DNA of 64,000 nucleotides from Porites lobata (taxonomy: Eukaryota > Cnidaria > Anthozoa > Scleractinia > Poritidae). Positions 22,167-31,169 of the stretch are shown in pieces. Every line of letters starts with the position of its first letter. The first letter of the stretch is position 1. The notes beneath the pieces were generated by a model, which searched no databases, was not told the DNA's origin, and worked only from the letters and a program-made list of their open reading frames with translations. The DNA lies in contig CALNXK010000071.1 of assembly GCA_942486035.1 (NCBI GenBank), positions 1,962,501 to 2,026,500 of the forward strand, given 5' to 3'. The position numbers and the translations under genes are program-made.

Positions 22167-22431
22167 AACGCATTGAAGGAAGTTGGTGGGGTGGGGACGG
22201 GTAGATAAATTTTAATTTAATATTCAAAAATAATCACATATCTAAGCTTTTCAAAACTTACAAGTCTTCCCATATCTTTGTTACTCAGTAGCTCTAATTA
22301 ATTTAGGTAAATAAAAATCAAAGTCATTATGGCAAAAAAATACGATAAAAATACGGCAAATGTAAATTACATTAATTTACGAGACTTACCCTACCCTAAA
22401 GGAGTCTGCTTCCCTTAAGAAGATCCACAAA

Positions 22432-25400
22432 ATGGGAAACTCAACGAGCGAACTGAGCGAACGTGAAAGAAAGGAGGCTGACTTTGGAGAGAAAATCTAT
22501 GATATAGTAAATGAAATATATCCGGAAAGTTGCGAGAATATTACAGGAATGCTTTTGGAAGCGGAAGATGATGAACTGGAGCGACTTCTATCGACGGCAG
22601 GTCGCAATGAGCTCGAAGCTAGAATTCATCTAGCAGCAAAAAACTTGATTTCCACGTCTTCAAAATTGATATCCGAAAGGTATTATCTTATTGTTACTGC
22701 AAGCTGTTCTTTCATTGTATTTTCAAGTTGATTTCCAGTTCATTATCGCGTTTGGACGCTGAAAGTAATTGGCTGTTTTTAATTCAGTTAATTCTGTTTT
22801 GTTTGTAGCTAAAAAAGTGTGAAATGTTGAATAAGATGAAGATGATGACGATGACAGTGACAGTGGAATCTATTGTTAGTCACACCTTGAAATCGAAAGA
22901 GTAGTTTTCATTAGTGTCAAATGAAAAAAGCACAAGTTCCAAATTTTATTTATTACAGAAAGAATAACAGGTAGCTGATGCTCAAAATATAGGAATTTCC
23001 AGGGCTGTGAACCCCCCATGTCTTTAAACATTGAATTGATAGGGAAGGGATGAAAGTTGACATCATAACCTACGACACATGACATCAATTGTACAAAAAA
23101 TACTTGTTGACTCCGATCATCACAAATTGCGAATACAGGAAAAAGATGTTGCTGGCATTGTAAAATTTGGCCCGATTGGTTTACTTCTACCCAATCACAT
23201 TACTACTTATATCACAATGGCATACCAGAGTTTAAGAGGAAACGGTTGATGTTAACAGTTAAATAGCTCAAACAATGCAAAATATTTAAAATTGTATTCT
23301 CGCAAAGTGTAGTCTACAAAAAAATGGCAAACTTCGGCAATTAGCCTTGAGATTTCAGACTCTTGTCTGGAGAGCGAAAGATACAGTCTAAAATCTGGAG
23401 TCTCCCAGATTATCTGGGAGAGTTGACAGCCCTGAATTGCTCCTGTTGCATAACCTTCAAAATATAAGGATAATATGTTAGGTGAAAACAACTGTTTCTA
23501 AAAAACTAAAAAGAGAGGAAAGCCGTGATTTAGTAACACTTTCACCTAACACAAAAAGATAGAATTTCTAAAAAGGCCTAACCTTTCAAGGGGGTACATA
23601 TTTCCATCCTAGCCATACAGCTGTAGGTGACTGAGGGTAACATCCTTTTTTTACATGTCAAATTTTCAAGACAATGCTAAAAACAGGTGACATAGACTCC
23701 TTTGCAGCCGTTTTTATGGTCGTCACACAATGGTTGGGGAGGAGTGTTGTGTGACAACCCTAAAAACAGCTGCGAAGGAGACGCCAGGTGACAGTGTTCC
23801 TTTGTGTTGTTGGCCACCAAGAGGGTTGTGCAGGGACCTAGATGAACCTAGTTCCCAGGGTCCTCTCTTACCCGTCTCTCTCACTCCACTGGGAGGGGTA
23901 GGAGAGGGCCCTGGGAATGAGGTTGGCACCAAGATCCCTGTGCAACTATCCCTCAACTAACAATGGAAATCATGACCATGCAGCTCCGATAGTTACACAA
24001 GGATGGCATGCAGGTTCTTGACAGCACACTTTTTATGAACACAAAATTATTGCTTGGAGTGATGATTACTCCAAGTAATAATTTTGTGTTCATTACAATT
24101 ATTGGCCCTATATCTGTGCCAAATGATCATCTTAATGCAGTATTCGATGAGGTTGTTAACCTGTGCGGGAGTTGCCGAAACAATGCCCTTCCACGGTCCC
24201 CCCAGGAAAACCTTTAACTTGTTGCAATTCTCTCCCTGCATGAGAAACGTCTTTCCTTACAAGAAAGGAATGTGCTATTTGTAGATCGCCCCATCAAATA
24301 GAAACATATTCACTTGGACAGTAACAAGGGCTTTAAATGCAAGAAGGGCTTTAAATGCAATACCGTATTTGAGAGAAATAAAACTGAAACTTAACTTGCT
24401 TTCAAGTCTTAAGAAACAGAATATTTCTGTTATATAACAGTATTTAAAACCCCTAGAGTTGAACCTGTCGGTGTCACATTTTATAAGAGTAGAATGACTA
24501 TAATTTTAGAATTTCCGGTTAGATCAGATTAGTCATGTTAGTATCGTCATGCTATAGTTTTGGGGGCAGAGGGATGGGGTAAGGGGGTGAGTTGTGAAAA
24601 TGTCCCAATTAAAATAATACCAATAGTTTCTTGCTTCAAAGGGCTATCTCTGTCCCATTCCACAGGTTAGGAGTAGTTATACACTAAAGCCGGTAAAAAG
24701 TGTAATAATATTATTGTGATCTATACTTCCCAAATCAATAAACCACTGCATCATGCAGTCCCCCATATGGGGGTCTTGTTGGCAACTACTTGGATTTGTA
24801 TGAGACTTGTATCTCTACTCTAAGAAGCAAACAAAAAATGATTTACTATAAATAGCCATTAGTTCACTAACCCCATGAAAGGTTGTCAATTTCTCCCTCT
24901 GGTCCTTGACTGTCGTATCTACAAAGCCAACCTGTTTTTAAATTTAACTCTTAGACTTCAAGATAGTACCAATTTTTTTAACAGCTTAAACTGTTTTAAA
25001 CAACTTCAGGGAAAGGGATGAGCTGCAGGCAAGTCATACACAAAATGAAAGTGACGAGAAGGTAATGCACAGCATACCAATAAATGTAAAAGAACTGGGT
25101 GATTGTGAAAACAGTGGTCTATCAGAGAGAAGAGAGTTGTCACCGTTTGGAAGAAATACAAACTGTTCCATAATATCAGAGGAGAAGCAGGCCATGGGTG
25201 AAAAAATATATGCTTTTATAGAAAAATACTACCCGTGTGATGCAGATATATTGACAGGAATCTTATTAGAAATGGATATTCAAAGCTTAGAAGAACTTGT
25301 GAATGACAAAGACCTGTTAGAACGAAAGGTGAGAGAAGCTTTGGCAGTTTTGCAAAATACTGAAGTCTCTCAAAATAGTCAAAGTGGGTCTGGATCAAAG

Positions 25401-27450
25401 GAACACCCCGATAAAGCATTGATTGGAGAAAAGCTGTTTGAATTGGTCAGTGCAATCAATTCAGAACAAGCTGACAAGATAACAGGGATGCTTCTTGAGA
25501 TGGATGTTCAAGATTTAGAAGTTATAGTTCAAAACCAAGCAGCTCTTGAGGACAAAATTAATGAGGCGTCAATGGCTTTGAACAGCCATCTTAATCACGC
25601 AGAAACTAAAACCTTGGCTGAAGAAAACCCAGACAAGAAACTATATGGTGAACAACTTTATTGTTCAATTAGTGAATGGTACCCTGAGCAGGCTGATAAA
25701 ATCACTGGAATGCTTTTAGAGCTGGATGTCTCCACACTAAAGTTGTTGATTGAGGATTCTGTGGCTCTTAAAGACAAAGCCTTGCAAGCAGCAAGCGCTC
25801 TTACCAACATAAATATTATTAAGGAACGTTCACAGTCTCCAAAAGAAGTGAGTCTAGAGACTAAAGACAAAAGAATCTCACACTCTGAAACAAAAAATAA
25901 TTTAGATGAACAGTTGTGTAGCATCATAAAAGAATGGTATCCAACTGAGGCTGGAAAAATAACAGAAATGATTATGAATTCTGAAAAAGACCGTGCTACT
26001 CTGGAAACTTTGGTTTTGAATAAAAAACTGTTGAAAGAGAAAATCAATGGGATGTTGGGTGTAGACCAAAGGAATGCGCCAGATGGTCCAAACAGGTGAG
26101 AGTTTTTATTTGAGCCTGTTTATTATGAATAATTAAGTAGTATGTAGGTAAGTAGTCCTAGCTACATTGGACCAAAGTCATGGGTTTTGAAGAAGACTTG
26201 CCTGGATGAGATAGGAACCATTCCCCTTTCTTGCTTATTTTCTGGCAGTTTGCTCAAACACTGTATGGAATCCCTTTTTAGAAAGCAATATGGACTCCAG
26301 TTGCCCCACCCTTTATTTGGACATCCTTAACTTCTTGTGGGAATAAGGGGGAGAGCTCTGGAATGCTGAATATCCTTTTTTTATTCGACGTAGTTTTATT
26401 CAGAAAAACCCCAGTTAACTCTAACATGGTTGACTCAAGCTCCCCACTACTGACTAGACTTGCTTCAAGTCAACTCCTTGCAAGTTCTCGATCAAGAGCA
26501 GTCTTTAAAGGGAGTGAAGTGAGCTTGAATGTGATCATGCAGCGACCAAGCAAGCAAAAAAGTCAGCCTAACCAACCAAAAACAGTCTTACTTCTGACTC
26601 GAACTAATTTTACTTTTTCCCTTTTCTCTTTTACAGTAAATTTACCCCCACTAAATTGAACCACTGCCAAGTCAAACTATTTCTTGTTTCCCTTGGGGGT
26701 TTTGAGGTAACAGAGTTCAATTGAATTTCAAATGTAAGCTTATACTAACTAGACATGAAATAGAGACCAAGGACCTAAGCCTGATACACCCTTATCAACC
26801 CAACATTTGTAGGGCAGTTCCTTAGCAGATAAACACCAAAATTCAGGATTTTTTTTGTGGTTTAATAAATTCAACCACTGGTGCAAATTTTACTTTTCCC
26901 GGGGGCATTGCTACCTATGTGCCTGTACCCACGTAAACACCTGAAATATTCACCACTTTAGAAATGAGGAGGAAACAATGCAAAGTTAAATTTTGCAAAG
27001 ACTTCTGGGATCGTTACTGGGGATGCGCCAGTCTAAGAATCGGTCAGCGATTGGCCAATTTTTCCCGCCCCTAATAACCGTCCCAGAAGTCTTTGCAAAC
27101 GTTAACTCGGCCCCAAAAGCGAAGAAAATACGTTTTTTTTAAAAAAAAATAATGAGGCTATTGAACTGCAGCAGATATAAATAGGTAAAAGTATTTATAT
27201 TCCATTGAGTTTGTTTATAAAGCGTTTCTCGTTAATGTTTCACAGGCAAAAGACCAAAACTGAAGGCGACGTAACGAAAGAAAAGCTTGGCGAAAAATTG
27301 TTTGAGGTGGTTGAAGAAATATGTCCACAATATGCAGACAAAATCACAGGAATGCTGTTAGAAATGAGCGTGAAGGACATCGAAAATCTGATGAACAGTC
27401 ATCAAGAACTTGAAGAGAAAATACGGCTTGCTGAAAAAGCACTAGTTTAA
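22432..27450 (+). CDS. Hexa-MLLE (PABC-domain) protein, 3 exons, 512 aa, predicted N-myristoylated
   Basis: Exons 22432-22679, 25010-26095 and 27246-27450, joined in phase 2/1 at clean GT-AG sites. The product has six MLLE/PABC domains, the peptide-binding domain of poly(A)-binding protein C-termini that docks PAM2 motifs. They lie at about residues 19-71, 146-198, 222-274, 296-348, 382-432 and 460-511. The core signature ITGMLLE is intact in domains 1, 3, 4 and 6, is LTGILLE in 2, and has decayed to ITEMIMN in 5. Linkers are charged and S/N/E-rich. No RRM, HECT or other domain is seen. The start MGNSTSEL fits the N-myristoylation consensus (G2, S6), and the start codon context ACAAAATGG is good. 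Exon 2 is 1,086 nt, divisible by three, so skipping it keeps frame and leaves domains 1 and 6. Domain calls are strong; membrane attachment is inferred. Confidence 0.85.
23695..23782. mobile_element. Palindromic MITE with CTCCTT...AAGGAG arms
   Basis: Left arm (AGACTCCTTTGCAGCCGTTT, continuing to CGTCACACAA) pairs with right arm (TTGTGTGACAACCCTAAAAA, continuing to GCGAAGGAG). The loop is about 17 bp. The structure is near-perfect over about 35 bp. Confidence 0.75.
23844..23924. mobile_element. Palindromic element resembling the minisatellite unit
   Basis: GAACCTAGTTCCCAGGGTCC pairs with the complementary right arm GGGCCCTGGGAATGAGGTT. The CCTAGTTCCCAGGG core is very like the minisatellite's CCTAGTCCCCAGGG, and the following CTCTC also agrees. 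Confidence 0.65.
24035..24093. repeat. 26-bp near-perfect hairpin
   Basis: ATGAACACAAAATTATTGCT (to 24060) is followed after a 7-bp loop by its complement, AGTAATAATTTTGTGTTCAT, ending at 24093. Only one mismatch is seen in the arms. It may be a miniature element or a microRNA-like inverted repeat; no evidence of processing. Confidence 0.7.
26993..27099. mobile_element. 107-bp foldback MITE in intron 2 of the hexa-MLLE gene
   Basis: TTGCAAAGACTTCTGGGA at the left end pairs with TCCCAGAAGTCTTTGCAA at the right end. The interior contains CGATTGGCCAATTTTTCCCG. The rest of intron 2 (26096-27245) shows nothing else. Confidence 0.75.
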
Positions 27451-28165
27451 AATTTTTCAGTATAAACCGCTAGCTCCAGACTACAGTTCAGATCAGGCCC
27501 TAAAGTTTACCAATATAAACTTCCATGTTAGTGCTTTTTTTTCACTTCCAGTCTATTTGTAGCATATAATGCGGGATGCAGAAAATTTAAGTCGAGTTGG
27601 GTCCTTGTGACCTTTTTAGCCAAAATGGCATCATGGAGTAAGATTTTAACGTAATTTTACTAAATAACAAGGAGACACAACGTAACTTTGTACTCATATT
27701 TTTGTCCCATAATTCGCTACTTTATACTTGAAGGTATTCACGCTATATTACAAAGAAAAAACGAATTCAGTTTCCCCATTTGGAGAACATCGCAATTTGC
27801 GTTAATTACATTTAATTAATTTTTCTTCAAACGAGCGACTAACAACTCGTGAACACCCTGAAGCAACAAAGCAAGTCCTTGTCTCCTACGAGCATTTCCG
27901 CATGTATAAACAAACAAGCCCTGAAAAATCCGATTGCGGGGTTTTGTTGCAGACAAACTCCATTTCTTGTGCTTATTTAATTGGTCTAGACTCCAAAATG
28001 TGAGTCGACTTTTAACCAATCAGGGACAGGCTGAGGAACTAAAATAATTTTGGTGAACTCCGTTTTCCCGCGCTTTTTTATCGTTCGTGATCCGATTGGA
28101 GGTCCGCATAGCACGCAGAAAAGTGAAGAAATTCTTCAGGCATCCACAGACAGAACCACATTTTT

Positions 28166-28605
28166 ACTGGGCTTTTCACAAACATGCGAATTCTGAAGTT
28201 CAAAAGCCAACTGACGATTAGGCAGCGTAGCAGGCGCTTGGAAGTAGTGGGCACAAGAAAAAACGAGCGCGAGATGGAGACACGCTTTGCGTGTCTCCCT
28301 CGCGCGCGCCCGTTCTCTCTTTCGCCCGCTACTTCCAAGCGCCTGCTACGCAGGCTAACTGACGATTGCGTTTTTCGCTGCCGTCAGTCATCTTAACAGA
28401 CCTCTTAGGAAACAAAACTTTACTTTAACGGGTTCAAAAGGTCAAGGTTTGTGATTTGTGATTGGTGGATTTTGATCCGTTATGTGTGTTTCTGTGTTTC
28501 AAGGTTCGTTGCTTGTGATCGTAATTATGATTGACGGCAGCGAAAAATGCAATTGTGAAGGCGGCTTTTTAACTTTAGAGTTCGCATGTTTGTGAAAAGC
28601 GCAGT
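28166..28605. repeat. Imperfect palindrome with a nested MITE in its left arm
   Basis: The left arm (28166-28392 excluding 28220-28356) reads GGGCTTTTCACAAACATGCG through to TTTTTCGCTGCCGTCAGTC. It is the reverse complement of the right arm, 28529-28605. The right arm has no insertion and gives the ancestral, empty sequence of the left arm. The spacer (28393-28528) has no recognisable content. Confidence 0.75.
28220..28356. mobile_element. 137-bp palindromic MITE with 11-bp target duplication
   Basis: AGGCAGCGTAGCAGGCGCTT and AAGCGCCTGCTACGCAGGCT form the ends. The whole element folds through GGAGACACGCTTTGCGTGTC at the centre. AACTGACGATT is duplicated exactly at 28209-28219 and 28357-28367. 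A duplication of this length suggests a Mutator-like mechanism. Confidence 0.85.
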
Positions 28606-28869
28606 AACTAAGATTTGAATTTAATCCGCGGGAAATGAAATAACTGTCTTCTGCGTAAATCCTGCTATCTGGAAAATCCCCGAACAGGCGGTTCCTCAGC
28701 AGGGGAGGTCTTGTTTTTGAGTTCCACATAAGTTAACGCGGAAATTGATTTCTGCTTCAGTTTGTATCTGTCCACCCAGGGGGATGGGGAGCCATTTCTG
28801 AGTGAGTACACTACCCTCCTTGAGTCTTGTTTTGTTTTCAGACGGGACTCGGATTCGTTCGGAAAAGTG

Positions 28870-30308
28870 ATGGGCTCTGATCGTAAGCTGCTGTTTCTTG
28901 AAGTTGCATTCCGAGAAAGCACTGCTCCATCGTGGTATGGTGGTGTGTTTGGATTTGGAACGAGCTCTTCGAGAGTAAGTTCCTGAAAAGTGAGAAAACA
29001 TCGCTTTAACTAAAATAGACAGCGAGCAGTCTCTTATTTTTCTTTGCAAAGTTACTGCACGCGATACCCAAGCACGCGAGCGGCGAGGCCGCGAGCCGCG
29101 ATAAACATACGATAAACAAGGCTGACGAGGGTGTCGTCTGGTCCCAATCCGTTATTGTAACATAACGTCGTGGTTTGCAATCGCGCTGGCTGAGATAAGA
29201 ACTAGACGGATTTTAAGAGAAAAGGCGAACTGCAAGCAGTCTATAACTAAAAAAGACAGAAAAGCAAATAGATTTCTCTCCAGAGAAAAAGGACGAGCAT
29301 GAATTTTCATATCCTACTGAAGTAGAAGCTAGTCCACGGTGTATTTTTTATACAGTCCAACCTCCACAAACGGCCACATAGTCCACACATTGACTCTTGC
29401 TTAAACCTCTCTACAACGGCCACTTTCTTTTGTCCCAGAGGTGGCCATTTTGGAGAGGTACAACTGGCAAATTTACTTTAAAACGTTATCCGGTTTTTAA
29501 AAACCTGGGGAAATTCAACAAGGATTAGTCTATAATGGCTGTCTCTAAGACGTCGAAAGTCTTCGTTCTGCACACACGTGTTGTACATCATGATAACTTT
29601 ATTTGGAAACTTCAAAGGGAAACAAATATAAACCATTTGGGGAGAAAGTAGTAAAGGATCAAAAACGTCAGAGGTAAGAATGTTTTAAGTGGATTTTTAA
29701 AACGTTAAGTCTTTCTTCTTGTAACCGTTTAGGCAGCCTTAAGAAGTCGCCAATTAGCGGTGGAAAAACTCCCAATACCAAGTGATGTAAGTGCTGAAAG
29801 TGTGAACGAGAATTTAGCGCCCTTGAGGGTCCTACGCGTGGTTTACATGGTTACATGTACAACTCACTAATGAAGGCGATAAACTCTTTTGTTTCCCATC
29901 CTCTACGTCCACAATCAGTCACCCGTTCGGTCAGGCAAAAATGAATCTCAAAGCTAAGACCACGAATCATGCAATTCAGCAAGGTTATTTCTAGCTGTAA
30001 ACATGTTTAAGCACTAATATTTAAAGAATGAACGACATAATGTGTCGTTCACTCGTTTTCAACGGGTAATCGTGTTAACAAATAAAATTCAACAAACGTT
30101 TACCAATTGGTGATAACGAAACGCAAAAAAAAAACGTTTGTTTTCACAGAAGAAGGGATAGTGCTCTTAGCTTAGTACATAAGGGAAAACATTTTTGTTC
30201 CGTGGTATGTTTTGTTGTTTTTTTCTCCTGAGTTTTTTCATTTTCCAAAAAATTGAGTTGGTCCAGGGATGGCCGGAAAGAAACGCACATCGTAACATCA
30301 ACCTTTGA
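28870..30308 (+). CDS. Possible small gene, 3 exons, 66 aa, unrecognised
   Basis: I do not recognise this product. Proposed exons: 28870-28974, 29733-29786 and 30267-30308, all in phase 0, with good donors (AGAGTAAGT, GATGTAAGT) and an acceptor in TTCTTGTAACCGTTTAG. The protein starts MGSDRKLLFLEVAFRES and ends in a short NAHRNINL tail. It contains a G/F/S-rich turn (GGVFGFGTSSSR). No signal peptide, membrane helix or known motif was seen. Support is limited to consistent splicing and phase. The third exon could be wrong: a 100-codon open frame overlaps it in another phase. A MULE-like MITE lies in intron 1. Confidence 0.3.
29016..29243. mobile_element. 228-bp MITE, second copy of the GCGAGCAGTCT family
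   Basis: Ends are TAGACAGCGAGCAGTCTCTT and AACTGCAAGCAGTCTA. TAACTAAAA is duplicated exactly at 29007-29015 and 29244-29252. The core is CpG-rich with GCGAGCGGCGAGGCCGCGAG, as in the 376-574 copy. The 9-bp duplication is consistent with a Mutator-like origin. Confidence 0.85.
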
Positions 30309-30631
30309 AGTCTTTAAAGACATGCTAACCGGCTTCCTTTTAAACCAACTCGTTACGATAAAAATATATCAATATAAACTAGAAAACCTACAGCTTAAAG
30401 CATCCCCTGGAAAGTTGGACCCTTTAGAGAGCGAACTAAATAAATTTCGAAAAAAAAGTAACAGGAAAGCCGAAAGAAAAATTTCTCATGCAGAAAGCCG
30501 GTTTCTTGCCATTAAGTTTTGTTTTTTTCGAGTCAGGGAAAGCGAATTTATGTAGAATACGGGGCATTTGGAGTATGAAACTCTAGAATTGATACAAATG
30601 GCAATGTAACACTTTATCTACAGAAAAGAAG

Positions 30632-31021
30632 TTAACGTGATTTAAGCGACTGACTTACCTGACCATCTCTGTAAGCACCCTGTAATCCCACAGAGATCGT
30701 GGATCTAACTCTCGAAGGGAAGAAACCATTGAAAATCCTTTTTGGCTTGTGCATGGGACGAATTTCTTGGTATGATTTTAAGGTGTTAAAATCGATGATA
30801 CTAGGGCAGCTAAACTGTCTTTTATTTCCCGAATTCTTGCGTTCAGCCGCTAGTTTCCTTAAGTCTATTCGGTCACCGTTTTGTATTTGTCTGTTGGCAA
30901 GCGTACCCTTTGTATTGAACGCGCTCGATGAAGTTGGGTAGAAACCTTTCCGGTCCGAAGCAAATATCTTGTCTTCAAGGCTTGGAAAGACTATGATTTT
31001 TAACGATGTGACAGGATCCAT
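30632..31021 (-). CDS. Open reading frame for an unrecognised basic protein, 129 aa
   Basis: A single minus-strand frame from ATG at 31019-31021 (MDPVTSLKIIVFPSLEDK) to a stop at 30632; the frame stays open upstream to about 31168. The product is rich in K, R and S (for example LRKLAAERKNSGNKRQFS), with no membrane segment or known motif. A consensus donor (CAG/GTAAGT at 30658) lies near the end, but the next acceptor is only about 41 bp away, shorter than expected for an animal intron. The true 3' end is therefore unclear. It may instead be an internal exon. Its length is above what is usual for chance in this AT-rich DNA, which is the main support. Confidence 0.3.
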   Translation of the reverse strand: MDPVTSLKIIVFPSLEDKIFASDRKGFYPTSSSAFNTKGTLANRQIQNGDRIDLRKLAAERKNSGNKRQFSCPSIIDFNTLKSYQEIRPMHKPKRIFNGFFPSRVRSTISVGLQGAYRDGQVSQSLKSR

Positions 31022-31169
31022 GGCCAAGAGAAATGTACTTTCTTTCGTAGACAAAATGTTTCTCACTTGGAGACACAGTCTCCCACATTGCACAAAAACA
31101 TGGTCCTTATGATCGGATGCGAGGCAGACTATTATGAGCTTCAAAGAAGCCACTTGGCATAATGTCTGT

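Larger units (their letters stand above)
22680..25009 (+). other. Intron 1 of the hexa-MLLE gene, hairpin-rich
   Basis: Begins GTATTATC and ends AACTTCAG. It contains three independent hairpins, listed separately at 23695-23782, 23844-23924 and 24035-24093. Otherwise I see no gene or RNA in it. Confidence 0.7.

Noticed and set aside
30253..30555. 100-codon plus-strand frame
   Set aside because: Starts at a weak context in an AT-rich region and ends without homology. It competes with the spliced small-gene model and is not supported itself.
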